This document shows, one piece after another, positions 28,196 to 39,062 of a stretch of DNA of 60,892 bases. The stretch covers positions 1 to 60,892 of the forward strand of contig JAJFKF010000076.1 of NCBI GenBank assembly GCA_021773365.1. Direction: 5' to 3'. Position 1 is the first letter of the stretch. The number at the start of each line of letters is the position of its first letter. Made by a program: the position numbers and the translations under genes. The DNA comes from Gammaproteobacteria bacterium. Lineage in GTDB: Bacteria; Pseudomonadota; Gammaproteobacteria; Steroidobacterales; Steroidobacteraceae. The notes beneath the pieces were generated by a model. The model saw only the letters and a list, made by a program, of their open reading frames with translations, was not told the DNA's origin and did no database searches.

Positions 28196-29188
28196 ATGCA
28201 CGACTGGTTACTGGATGTCTGGTACAGCGATGAGCCCACGGGAGTGGTGCTCAGGCCTTTTTCGTGGCTGTTCGGATGGCTTGTGGCGCTGCGGCGCTGG
28301 CTGTACGCGCGCGGTGTATTGCGTTCGCATGAGGTGGGTGTGCCGGTTGTCGTGGTGGGCAATCTCACCGTGGGCGGATCGGGCAAGACGCCGCTGACCC
28401 TGTGGCTGGTCGAGCGGCTGCGTGGGCGGGGTGTGAAGGTGGGCATCGTGCTGCGCGGTTACCGCAGCGGAAATGCGCAGGCGCGGCTGGTCGATGTGGG
28501 CGCCACCTATGAGGATGCAGGCGATGAGGCGCTGCTGCTGGCCCGGCGCGGCGGTTGTCCGGTGGCCGTGGGTGCGGACCGGGTCGCGGCCGCGCGGCTG
28601 CTCACCGAGCAGGGCGTGGAGCTGATCGTGGCTGACGACGGCCTGCAGCACCTGGCGCTGAAGCGCAACTTTGAAATCGTCGTGATCGACGGGGAACGGC
28701 GTTTCGGCAATGGCCGCCTGCTGCCTGCCGGACCCCTGCGCGAGCCCCTGGAGCGGCTGCGCACAGTGGATGCGGTGGTGGTCAACGGCGGAATGGGGCG
28801 GCAGGGAGAAATTTCGCTGGGGCTGCAGCCGGGTACGGCACGACCGTTGGTCGGCGGGGCGTCGCAGACGCTGGACGGCTTTGCAGGGCAGACGGTCCAT
28901 GCCGTGGCGGGCATTGGCAATCCCGGGCGTTTCTTCCGGCTGCTTGAAGGCTGCGGGCTGCAGGTGATCCGCCACGCCCATCCCGACCACCATCCACTCT
29001 CGCGCGCCGATATCGAGTTTGCCGACGGGCACCCTGTGCTGATGACGGAGAAAGACGCGGTGAAATGTGAGCGCTTCGCCGGCACGCAGCACTGGTATGT
29101 GCCGGTGGAGGCGCAGGTGGAGGCTGGGGAGGGCAGGCCGCTGCTGGAATCAGTGCTTGCGCTTCTTGCGGGCCCGGGAGGGCGTTGA
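28196..29188 (+). CDS. lpxK: Tetraacyldisaccharide 4'-kinase LpxK
   Basis: 330 aa. LpxK phosphorylates the 4' position of the lipid A disaccharide at the inner membrane. The P-loop is GNLTVGGSGKTPLTLWL, near residue 60. Also present are RGYRSG, the family's ADDGLQHLAL (DDGLQH motif) and the C-terminal DHHPLSRADIEF with TEKDAVKC. I take ATG 28196 (MHDWLLDVWY) with GGGA 5-8 nt upstream; ATG 28190 is equally in frame. Its 3' end overlaps the convergent gene at 29150-29485 by 39 bp. The kdsB gene that often follows lpxK is absent. Confidence 0.94.
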   Translation: MHDWLLDVWYSDEPTGVVLRPFSWLFGWLVALRRWLYARGVLRSHEVGVPVVVVGNLTVGGSGKTPLTLWLVERLRGRGVKVGIVLRGYRSGNAQARLVDVGATYEDAGDEALLLARRGGCPVAVGADRVAAARLLTEQGVELIVADDGLQHLALKRNFEIVVIDGERRFGNGRLLPAGPLREPLERLRTVDAVVVNGGMGRQGEISLGLQPGTARPLVGGASQTLDGFAGQTVHAVAGIGNPGRFFRLLEGCGLQVIRHAHPDHHPLSRADIEFADGHPVLMTEKDAVKCERFAGTQHWYVPVEAQVEAGEGRPLLESVLALLAGPGGR

Positions 29189-29485
29189 AGCGGATTCGGT
29201 TTCTTCGGCGGTCTGCAGCCCGCCATTCAGGTCCTCGCTCATGATGACCTCGCCTTCCAGGTCATAGTCGTCGAAGTCGCTGAGCAGCTCCCTGGTATAG
29301 CGATCCTCCCTGTAGCGCTCCAGGCGTCTCCAGGCCGGGTCGTCGGCGCGCGCGCCGCGGCGCTTGAGCCGGTCCATGCTCTTCATGAGATGGTCGACGT
29401 CCAGCGACTCGGCGTCTTCCGGCGCCTCGTCAGAGTCGTCTTCCTCGAGCTCTTCAGAATCAGCTTTGTTTTCGACCTGAGCCAT
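29150..29485 (-). CDS. Hypothetical highly acidic protein
   Basis: 111 aa. The N-terminal third is almost all Asp/Glu (SEELEEDDSDEAPEDAES). A middle segment with LMKSMDRLKRRGARADDPAWRRLERYREDR looks helical and basic, followed by another acidic stretch (FDDYDLEGEV) and a basic tail RARKKRKH. No signal peptide or membrane segment. I do not recognise a named family, though the central WRRLERYREDR resembles conserved hypothetical proteins of Gammaproteobacteria. ATG 29485 is used; a 23-residue upstream extension is unlikely. It overlaps the end of lpxK tail to tail and lies 75 bp downstream of gspF. Confidence 0.7.
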   Translation of the reverse strand: MAQVENKADSEELEEDDSDEAPEDAESLDVDHLMKSMDRLKRRGARADDPAWRRLERYREDRYTRELLSDFDDYDLEGEVIMSEDLNGGLQTAEETESASTPSRARKKRKH

Positions 29486-29560
29486 CAGTGTGCAGTCGTG
29501 TGCGACAAGCGGCTGTCGCGAGCGATTTATATGTCTAAACCGCGAGGGTGGCAATACCCC

Positions 29561-30781
29561 CTACTGCACCAGTTCGTTCAGCTGGAAGATGGGCAGCAGT
29601 AAAGCAAAAACGATGCCTAATACGACGACGCCCATGACGATGATCATTGCCGGCCCCATCAGCCCCAGCAGCGTGCCGATCAAGCCGTCCAGCTCGCGCT
29701 CCTGGTTGGTGGCGGCCCGCTCCAGCATGGTCTCCAGCTCGCCGCTGGTCTCGCCGCTGGAGATCAGGTGGATGGTCATGGGCGGGAACAGGCGGCTGAC
29801 GCCCAGCGAGCGGCCGATGGGCGAGCCCTCGCGGATGCGGTCGCTGGCCTCCAGCACCGCCTCGCGCATGGGTACGTTGGTGACCACCTCGGCGGAGATG
29901 CGCAGGCCCTCCAGCACTGGCACCGCACTGGAGGTGAGGATGGCGAAGGTGCGGGTGAAGCGGGCGGTGTTGAAGCCACGCACCAGACGGCCGATGAGCG
30001 GAATACTGAGCTGCATGAGGTGGAAGCGGCGCTTCGGGCCCTCGTTGCGCAGCCAGCGCCGCAGCAGCCACAGCACCAGGATAAGCGCCGCCAGCAGGTA
30101 GATACCCCAGTCGCGGATGAAATCACTGCCGCCAATCAACGCGCGGGTGGCCAGGGGGAGTTCGCGGTTGCCGCTCTCGAACACCCCCACCACCTTGGGC
30201 ACCACGAACACCAGCAGGATGGACACGATGGTGAAACACATGACTACCAGTGCGATGGGATAGACCAGCGCATTGGTGACCTTCTGGTGGATCTGCTGGC
30301 GGTTCTCGGTGTAGTCCGCCAGCCGCTCCAGCACTACGTCCAGCCGCCCGGACTGCTCGCCCGCGGCCACGGTGGCGCGGTAGATCTCCGGGAACACCTT
30401 GGGGAAATCAGAAAAACCGTCGGCCAGCGTGTGGCCCTCCATCACCCGCGAGCGTACGCCCATGAGGATGCTGCGCACCCGCGGCTTCTCGGTCTGCTGG
30501 GAAACGGCCAGCAGCGACTCCTCCAGCGGCAGGCCCGAGCGCACCAGGGTGGCGAGCTGGCGGGTGAGGAGGGAGAGGTCGGTGGCGGAAATGCCGCGCG
30601 GCCGGCGGCGGCGCGGCTGCCCGGCCTTGACCGGTCCGGAATCGGAGACCTCGTCGACACGCACGGGCAGCAGCTGCTGCTCGCGCAGCTGCTGGCGCAC
30701 CTGGCGGGCGGTGTCGCCCTCGACCACGCCCTTGCGTTCGCGTCCGGTGGTGTCTACTGCGGTGTATTCGAAGGCGCCCAT
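29561..30781 (-). CDS. gspF: Type II secretion system inner-membrane protein GspF
   Basis: 406 aa. It begins MGAFEYTAVDTTGRERKGVVEG, typical of GspF, so ATG 30781 is chosen. Two cytoplasmic T2SSF domains, with LTRQLATLVRSGLPLEESL in the first and FTRTFAILTSSAVPVLEGL in the second, are separated by membrane helices; a third helix ends the protein. GspF is the inner-membrane platform that contacts the GspE ATPase. gspE lies upstream on the same strand but is separated by about 825 bp carrying a ParD-like gene. No gspG or later T2SS gene follows here. Confidence 0.94.
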   Translation of the reverse strand: MGAFEYTAVDTTGRERKGVVEGDTARQVRQQLREQQLLPVRVDEVSDSGPVKAGQPRRRRPRGISATDLSLLTRQLATLVRSGLPLEESLLAVSQQTEKPRVRSILMGVRSRVMEGHTLADGFSDFPKVFPEIYRATVAAGEQSGRLDVVLERLADYTENRQQIHQKVTNALVYPIALVVMCFTIVSILLVFVVPKVVGVFESGNRELPLATRALIGGSDFIRDWGIYLLAALILVLWLLRRWLRNEGPKRRFHLMQLSIPLIGRLVRGFNTARFTRTFAILTSSAVPVLEGLRISAEVVTNVPMREAVLEASDRIREGSPIGRSLGVSRLFPPMTIHLISSGETSGELETMLERAATNQERELDGLIGTLLGLMGPAMIIVMGVVVLGIVFALLLPIFQLNELVQ

Positions 30782-30834
30782 GGGGACATAGTCTGGCAGG
30801 GGGGAGGGGAGAAGCAAGCGCTCGCAGAAAAGAC

Positions 30835-31005
30835 TTACAGAGGAATTGCTGCAGGCACCGGTGCTCCCAGACCGTGAGCCATACGGGCGACATCGTCACG
30901 CGTTACCAGCAGATCTATATCTCTGGTGCCGGGCCGCTCCAGAGTGCGTTCCATCCGCTTCAAGTCAGGCGCGACTTCCCGGTCAATCGTCGAGGACTTT
31001 TTCAT
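30835..31005 (-). CDS. Small ORF overlapping the ParD-like antitoxin end (unknown, possible toxin remnant)
   Basis: 56 aa, starting MKKSSTIDREVAPDLKR and ending GAPVPAAIPL. It overlaps the end of the ParD-like gene by 23 nt in another frame, a coupling often seen between toxin and antitoxin genes. GGAA lies about 8 nt before ATG. The sequence is charged, with no membrane segment, and matches no toxin family I know. It may be a real partner, the truncated start of a lost toxin, or chance. It is followed after 53 bp by gspF. Confidence 0.4.
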   Translation of the reverse strand: MKKSSTIDREVAPDLKRMERTLERPGTRDIDLLVTRDDVARMAHGLGAPVPAAIPL

Positions 31006-31291
31006 CGTATAGTTCCGGGAAGAGCACCTTTGTCTCCCGGGCGAGGGAGGGAGGCATGAAGTACATGCTTTCCTGCTTCGCGAGTCCTAGTTTCAGCATT
31101 ACGCGCTCGCGGCTGCGCAAGTCATCTCCCATGATTGCCTCCGCTTGCGCGCTTGTCACACCTGCGGCTTCAAGCGCGCGCCCGAGTTCCGCCCAGTACT
31201 CCACCTGCTGAGCTGGGGAACGGCGCATTCGGGGAGCCGTATTCTCGGCCTCGCTGTAGAGCGCATTGGTGATACGGACGGACTTGGTCAT
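30983..31291 (-). CDS. ParD-like antitoxin family protein
   Basis: 102 aa. The N-terminal SVRITNALYSEAENTAPR...SPAQQVEYWAELGRALEAAG matches the ParD-like (PF11903-type) family: a ribbon-helix-helix-like segment followed by the characteristic 'S.a.Qi.yWa.lG'. Such proteins are predicted antitoxins that bind a toxin and their own promoter. The start is set at ATG 31291 (MTKSVRIT). No known toxin gene adjoins it; the 56-aa ORF downstream is the only candidate. It lies in an AT-richer stretch between gspE and gspF, which suggests a late insertion into the secretion operon. Confidence 0.75.
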   Translation of the reverse strand: MTKSVRITNALYSEAENTAPRMRRSPAQQVEYWAELGRALEAAGVTSAQAEAIMGDDLRSRERVMLKLGLAKQESMYFMPPSLARETKVLFPELYDEKVLDD

Positions 31292-31472
31292 GAGTGGGGG
31301 AAATATCAAAGGATGTGGCAAAATATGCATACAAGAAAATGAAGAGTAGGTATATCCAGTCCTGGGCCGTTATTGTCTCTTGCGTGAGCGCCTTGCCAAT
31401 CCAAAGCCAAGCTATTGCTGACAGGCCTGCCAGCAAACCAATATATAGTCCAGTCAATAGCCGTCGATACAT
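31170..31472 (-). CDS. Small hypothetical membrane protein, possibly degraded
   Basis: The first 60 residues contain two clear hydrophobic helices, TGLYIGLLAGLSAIAWLWIG and WIYLLFIFLYAYFAT, with a short loop between. After that the frame runs through the ParD-like gene in another phase and the sequence looks non-coding (PYHQCALQRG...). It may be a short two-helix protein whose original stop has been lost, or a spurious frame. The local DNA is AT-richer than its surroundings. The rest of this gap, 31473-31606, shows no gene. Confidence 0.3.
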   Translation of the reverse strand: MYRRLLTGLYIGLLAGLSAIAWLWIGKALTQETITAQDWIYLLFIFLYAYFATSFDISPTHDQVRPYHQCALQRGREYGSPNAPFPSSAGGVLGGTRARA

Positions 31473-31606
31473 GTTTGTCAGCAGGCTCTCGTCATGATGA
31501 ATTGATGTGACCTGCCAGCCGATTTCCGGGCTAACTTATTCCCGGGAAGATGATTGTCATGAAGTGAACTGCGTGCCGCCCCGCATCTGCAGCCCTGCTG
31601 GAGATC

Positions 31607-33133
31607 TCAATCCTCGCGCGTCACGCGCAGCAGCTCTTCCAGTGAAGTTTCGCCGCTGAGTACCTTTGCCCGGCCGTCATCGCGGATGCTGGGGCTGGAC
31701 TGGCGCGCGTAGCGGTCCATCTGTTGTTCACTGGCGCCGTCGTGAATCATCGTGCGCATGGTGTCATCCACGGCGATAAGTTCATAGATGCCCGAGCGGC
31801 CGCGGTAGCCGCCGGATGAGTCCTGTCCGGGGCGGTACAGCGTGGGCTCCGGTGCTTCGTCAGGCAGGTTCAGCAGTCGCCGTTCGTAGTCTCCACCGGT
31901 GTAGGCCTGGCGGCTTTCCGGGTTGAGCACGCGCACCAGGCGCTGCGCCAGCACGCCGATGAGGCTGGAGGACAGCAGGAAGGGTTCTACACCCATGTCG
32001 CGCAGGCGCGTGACGGCACCGACGGCAGTGTTTGTATGCAGGGTGGACAGCACCAGATGGCCGGTGAGGCTGGCCTGGACCGCGATCTGTGCGGTTTCGA
32101 CGTCGCGGATTTCACCCACCATCACCACGTCCGGGTCCTGACGCAGGATGGCGCGCAGGCCGCGGGCGAAGGTCATCTCCACCTTTGTATTCACCTGCGT
32201 CTGGCCGATGCCGTCGATGTAGTACTCGATGGGGTCCTCGACCGTCATGATGTTGCGCGTGTTGTCGTTGATGCGCTCCAGCGCCGCGTACAGGGTGGTG
32301 GTCTTACCCGAGCCGGTGGGGCCGGTGACCAGGATGATGCCGTGCGGTTTGTGGATCAGCTCGTCCATGGTGCGCTGGGTGGGCTCGTTCATGCCGAGCG
32401 ATCCGAGGTCCAGGCGGCCGGCCTGTTTGTCCAGCAGGCGCAGTACCACGCGTTCGCCATGGCCGGAAGGAATGGTGGACACACGCACGTCCACGGCGCG
32501 GCCGGCGATGCGCAGGCTGATGCGGCCGTCCTGCGGCAGGCGCTTCTCGGCGATGTCGAGTTTGGACATCACCTTGATGCGCGAAACGATGAGCGGGGCG
32601 ACGGCGCGGCGGGACTGCAATACCTCGCGCAGCACGCCGTCGACGCGCAGGCGCACCACGAGGCGCTTCTCGAAGGGCTCGAGGTGGATATCCGAGGCGG
32701 TGTCCTAGACGGCGTGCGTGAGCACGGCGTTGATCAGGCGGATGATGGGCGCATCGTCCTCGCTTTCCATCAGGTCCGAGGGCTCGGGCAGTTCCTGCGC
32801 CAGGTGGGCGAGGTCGGTGGTGTCCTCCAGGCCTTCCACCATCTGCATGGCGGCGCCCGAGCCACCTTCATAGGCTTGCTGCAGCAGCTTGTCGAAGAGT
32901 GCGGGTTCGGCCGGCGCCAGGTTCAGGCGCAGGCCGGTGAAGCGACGCGCTTCCGCCACGGCTGCGGGCGATATGCCGGGGCGGTACACGCCTTCGCCGC
33001 CGGTCCCGTCCGACTTCAGTACCAGGATGCCGTGGCGTTTGGCAAAGGTGAACGGCAGCTTGCGCGCGATGGTGGCGCCCGGGGTTGGCGGGACCGTGGG
33101 CGGGAGCTGGGGATCAGAGGCCATATCGCTCAT
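31607..33133 (-). pseudogene. gspE: Type II secretion ATPase GspE, interrupted by an in-frame amber codon
   Basis: The frame from ATG 33133 to 31607 spans 508 codons, the normal GspE length, but codon 143 is TAG (32705-32707). Reading continues in the same frame on both sides: ...PIIRLINAVLTHAV, stop, [16 protein letters not shown]..., exactly the conserved GspE passage where E, Q, R or K is usual. The motor part is otherwise intact: Walker [17 protein letters not shown] at about 270, Asp box TVEDPIEY, Walker [16 protein letters not shown] and the His box [12 protein letters not shown]. The tetracysteine zinc motif before [11 protein letters not shown] is absent: LNPESRQAY and [12 protein letters not shown] stand where CxxC pairs are expected. 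A GTG near 32659 could restart translation but would lack the N-terminal domain. It is a nonsense mutation, a sequencing error or read-through; I cannot tell which. Confidence 0.88.
32705..32707 (-). other. In-frame TAG splitting gspE
   Basis: On the minus strand the codons read GTC TAG GAC ACC GCC TCG GAT. One base change (for example CAG, GAG or AAG to TAG) accounts for it; no insertion or deletion is needed. Confidence 0.9.
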
Positions 33134-33142
33134 CGCGGCGCG

Positions 33143-35230
33143 CTATTCCGTGGGCGGCGGTGGTGGAGTGGCATTGCCCGGGGGGTCTTCGACAGGCAGC
33201 GGCGTGGTCTTGACCGGCTCACTTCCGGAAGGCGGCGGTGGAGTGTCGGGTGGCGTCTCGGCGTTCTTGCGCTGTGACTCGGGCAGTTCGGGCAGCAGAG
33301 GTTTGTCCACGCCCGGCAGGATGGGCAGCAGCTCCGGCTTGCCGACCTTTCTCTGCTCTTCGCGGATGTAGTTGTATTTCGCATTGGTCTCGATGGCCGT
33401 CTGCTGACCGGTGCGCAGGATCTTCGGGCGGATGAAGACCATCAGGTTGGTGCGGTTGTTCTGGCCGGAGCGGCTCTTGAAGGCCGCGCCGATCAGGGGG
33501 ATGCGACCGAGGAAGGGCACGCGACTTTCCTGGCGGGTGTAGTTCTCGCTGATCAGCCCGCCGAGTACCACGATGCCGCCGTCTTCGATGAGCACGTTGG
33601 TGTTGATGGTGCGCTTGCTGGTGGTCAGGTCTACCGCGCCCTGTACTGCGGAAGTGGGCAGAATGTCCGAGCTTTCCAGCTCGATCTTCAGCATGACCGC
33701 ATTGCCCTCGTTGATCTGCGGAGTCACCTTGAGAATGGTGCCGACTTCCTCGCGGTTGATGGTCTGGAAGGGATTGACGGCGCCGTTGTTGCCGCCGCCG
33801 CCGGTGTTGGTGAACGAACCGGTGATGAATGGCACCTCGCGCGCTGCCTTGAACTCCGCTTCCTGGTTGTCCATGGTGACGATTTCAGGAAGACTGATGA
33901 TGTTGCTGTTGTCGTCGCTGCGCAGTGCCCGCAGCATGGCTGCAAAGCTCAAGCCGTTCTGCGCAATGCGGCCGATTCCCAGGGTGGTGCCGTTGGCAAG
34001 CGCGGGGTTGGCGCTGGAGGGGTCGTCAACGGCCCTGACCAGATCGATGAGGCTGGCGCCGCCGACGGGGGTGAGAAATCCGCCTGCCGGTATGCGGGTA
34101 TCGTCCTCATTGGAGAACATGGCCCAGTTAACGCCGAGTTCCGCGGACTTGTTGAGTGACACATCGACGATGATGGCTTCCACCAGAACCTGCGCGCGGC
34201 GGATGTCCAGCTTGGCGACCACGTCCAGGAGCTGGCGCATGACCTTGGGCGGCGCGGTGATGATCAGCGCGTTGGTTTCCGGTTCGGCCAGGATGGTGAC
34301 GTCGCTGCCGAACTGTGAGCCACGGTTGGCAGTCTGGGGCGCTGGCGGTCCACCGGCCACCGCCACGGACGCGGTGGCCTGTTCCTTCAAAATGTCCGCA
34401 ATCTTCTCGGCATCGGCGTAGCGCAGGAACCTTACTTCGGTGCCACCGCCGCTCTCCACCGGGGTATCGAGATACGTGACCAGCGTCTTCATGCGCAGTC
34501 GCTGGGTGGTCTCGCCGGTGATGATGACGCTGTTGGTGCGCTCATCGGCCACCATCTTGGCGGCGTTGGCGCCTTCCTGGGGATTGGGCGGATAGAGCTG
34601 GTTCACCACGGTGACGATCTGGCCCGCCGCGGCGTTTGCGAGTTGCACCACATCAAACTCATCGCTGCCGGGTTTGTCGATGCGCCGGATGATGCGCAGC
34701 AGCCGGTCCACGTTGCTGGCGCGATCGGAAATGATCAGCGAGTTCGACGGTGCGAAGGCCGCCATGTGACCCTGGGTGGGCGAGAGCGGCCGCAGCACGG
34801 GAAAGAGCATGGCGGCGCTGACGTACTTAAGGTCCACCACCTGGGTGACATACTCATCGGGGCCTTCGCGGCCGTTGACGTTCAGGTCATTGCCCGGGTA
34901 CTGGCGCGCGTTGGCGTCGGGTACGATCTTGATCACATCTCCGGCAGGCAGCGCGACGAAGCCATGCACCTGCAGGATGGACAGGAAGGCCTGGTAGAAG
35001 GCCTCGGGCGACAGGGGTGACTGCGAAATCATCGTCACCGGCGCGCGCACCAGCGGACTGACAATGAAATTCTTTCCCGTCACATCACTCACCGCTTCGA
35101 TAATAGTGGTGATGTCCGCCTCCTTGTAGTTGGGCGTGATGGTGGCGCCCTGGTTCTGCGCCGGCAGTGCAAAGGACAGCGGCAATGTCAGGGCCAGGAT
35201 AAGGACGCGTTTCAGCATGATGGGACTCAT
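33143..35230 (-). CDS. gspD: Type II secretion system outer-membrane secretin GspD
   Basis: 695 aa. After the signal peptide come the N0 domain (TPNYKEADITTIIEAVSDVTGKNF split over residues 30-55), N1-N3 repeats (PSNSLIISDRASNVDRLLRIIRRID; NALIITAPPKVMRQL), and the secretin barrel (REVPFITGSF, EEVGTILKVTPQINEGNAVMLKIE, GGLISE). The C-terminal tail is Pro-rich and acidic. Fifteen copies of GspD form the outer-membrane gate. It overlaps gspC by 4 nt and ends 9 bp before gspE. No outer-membrane pilotin gene is seen here. The frame is complete. Confidence 0.95.
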   Translation of the reverse strand: MSPIMLKRVLILALTLPLSFALPAQNQGATITPNYKEADITTIIEAVSDVTGKNFIVSPLVRAPVTMISQSPLSPEAFYQAFLSILQVHGFVALPAGDVIKIVPDANARQYPGNDLNVNGREGPDEYVTQVVDLKYVSAAMLFPVLRPLSPTQGHMAAFAPSNSLIISDRASNVDRLLRIIRRIDKPGSDEFDVVQLANAAAGQIVTVVNQLYPPNPQEGANAAKMVADERTNSVIITGETTQRLRMKTLVTYLDTPVESGGGTEVRFLRYADAEKIADILKEQATASVAVAGGPPAPQTANRGSQFGSDVTILAEPETNALIITAPPKVMRQLLDVVAKLDIRRAQVLVEAIIVDVSLNKSAELGVNWAMFSNEDDTRIPAGGFLTPVGGASLIDLVRAVDDPSSANPALANGTTLGIGRIAQNGLSFAAMLRALRSDDNSNIISLPEIVTMDNQEAEFKAAREVPFITGSFTNTGGGGNNGAVNPFQTINREEVGTILKVTPQINEGNAVMLKIELESSDILPTSAVQGAVDLTTSKRTINTNVLIEDGGIVVLGGLISENYTRQESRVPFLGRIPLIGAAFKSRSGQNNRTNLMVFIRPKILRTGQQTAIETNAKYNYIREEQRKVGKPELLPILPGVDKPLLPELPESQRKNAETPPDTPPPPSGSEPVKTTPLPVEDPPGNATPPPPPTE

Positions 35231-36183
35231 TCGGTTTGCGGATTGGGCGGCGGCTGATCGGCCTGATCCATAGGCACTGCGCCGCCGGCAGGGTTCAGTT
35301 CCTCGACCTGGTTCGCCAGCTGGGTCATGTCGAGCACCAGTTCCTGCTGCTGCCCGGCCCGCTCGATGGTGACACTGACCTGGGAGGAGGCGCCCAGGGT
35401 GCGAAACACTTCCATGCCGCGCGCCGGATCATTCAGCGGCGTGCCGTTGATGGAGAGGATGAGATCCCCCGGGGTGAGGCCCAGACGCTGGAACTGCGCG
35501 CGATTGCGTCCGGGATACACCCGGTAGCCGCGCTGGCCGCCGTCGGCGAATACCGGCTGCGGGCGCATGATCTCTGCCAGGGTTCCCGGATCCTGGTTCA
35601 TCATCTGGCGTACGCGGTTGGCCACTCCGGCCGCTGTGTTGCGGCCCTGACCCTGGGCGCGGGCCGTGGGCGGCGGCGCGGTGCGGGCGAGCTGGCGCGG
35701 CAGGTACAGGGCTTCCAGCTTGCCGCTGCGGTTCAGGATGACCCGGTCGACATACACCGCGTGCAGCTTGACGCCGCCGTCGACCGCCTCGCCCACCGAA
35801 TAGACCTTGGCGTTGCTGGCCGTGGGGCCGATCAGGCCGATCCCCTTCTCAGGGTCCTCGACAGCGATGGTGCCGGCAAGCACCAGGCTGAGCTGGGTCT
35901 GCGGTGCATTGGCCGGATCGCCCTCGGGCCCCGAGTCCGCAGCCACTTCACCGAACAGATGGGCATTGAGAACGGGCTGCAAGTCCATAGATTGGGTTGC
36001 GGAAGCCTGAGCCTGTGCGGACGGCTGAGCGCCTGCGGTAGTCACGGGCGCCGGCTCGGACTCGGGTTGCGGAATGAGCTCGCGGGCGATCAGCGCGGTT
36101 TGCACGCCGATGGCCAGTGCGAGCAGCCACGCCAGTGCCACCGGCAGATGGGGCACTACGCGTTGGATCGACAGCTCGTTCAT
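35227..36183 (-). CDS. gspC: Type II secretion system protein GspC
   Basis: 318 aa. A short cytoplasmic N terminus precedes one membrane helix (LPVALAWLLALAIGVQTALIA cut at residues 13-33). The HR domain (LNAHLFGEV; LSLVLAGTIAVEDPEKGIGLI) binds GspD, and the C-terminal PDZ domain (YRVYPGRNRAQFQRLGLTPG; DLILSINGTPLNDP) helps select substrates. It links the inner-membrane platform to the secretin. It is the first gene of gspC-gspD-gspE-(insert)-gspF and diverges from clpS across a 143-bp gap that must hold both promoters. Confidence 0.93.
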   Translation of the reverse strand: MNELSIQRVVPHLPVALAWLLALAIGVQTALIARELIPQPESEPAPVTTAGAQPSAQAQASATQSMDLQPVLNAHLFGEVAADSGPEGDPANAPQTQLSLVLAGTIAVEDPEKGIGLIGPTASNAKVYSVGEAVDGGVKLHAVYVDRVILNRSGKLEALYLPRQLARTAPPPTARAQGQGRNTAAGVANRVRQMMNQDPGTLAEIMRPQPVFADGGQRGYRVYPGRNRAQFQRLGLTPGDLILSINGTPLNDPARGMEVFRTLGASSQVSVTIERAGQQQELVLDMTQLANQVEELNPAGGAVPMDQADQPPPNPQTE

Positions 36184-36326
36184 GTATCCTCGTTCCCGGG
36201 TCCTGGCTCCTGAGCCGCCCCACGCGCCGGCCGAAAGTGCCGGAGGCGGGTTTTTGCAGCGCGGCCAATCATACGGGGTGGCTGGTTGCGCTCACAAGCT
36301 TTTGTTTTGTCATGATTTAGCGACGT

Positions 36327-36674
36327 ATGAGCGAGGAAGAGCAGGACCCCTCCGGGGATCATTTCGGTGAGGAGCAGTCTGACCACGGGTTGGCGGTCGA
36401 GGAGGCCGAGCCGAAGGTCAGGCGACCGCCCCTGTACCAGGTCATCATCCTCAATGATGACTTCACCCCGATGGAGTTCGTCGTGGACGTGCTGGAACGG
36501 ATTTTCAACCTGGATCGTACGACTGCGACGCGCGTCATGCTCGAGGTGCACACCAAGGGAAAAGGGGTGTGCGGGGTCTTTACTTTTGAGATCGCCGAGA
36601 CCAAGGTGGCACAGGTGACGGCGTACGCACGGCAGCACCAGCATCCGCTGCTGTGTACTCTGGAGGAAGCGTAG
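36327..36674 (+). CDS. clpS: ATP-dependent Clp protease adaptor ClpS
   Basis: 115 aa. ClpS delivers proteins with N-degron residues to ClpAP. The acidic N-terminal tail is followed by the conserved [11 protein letters not shown] (the Asn-Asp-Asp and Met that line the N-degron pocket), [16 protein letters not shown] (Met and His of the pocket) and a terminal [10 protein letters not shown]. It lies 3 bp before clpA. Aat, which creates such N termini, is encoded at 42617-43306. Confidence 0.95.
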   Translation: MSEEEQDPSGDHFGEEQSDHGLAVEEAEPKVRRPPLYQVIILNDDFTPMEFVVDVLERIFNLDRTTATRVMLEVHTKGKGVCGVFTFEIAETKVAQVTAYARQHQHPLLCTLEEA

Positions 36675-36677
36675 CTC

Positions 36678-38951
<2,274 letters not shown>

Positions 38952-39062
38952 CTTTCACGGGTCCGCAGGCTGCCTGCATTTACCGTATTAATTTCAATTA
39001 AGGGCTCCCGGAGGAGTCCACCGCCTATACTTGCCCACTCCTTATTTCAGGCGGTGTTCCTA

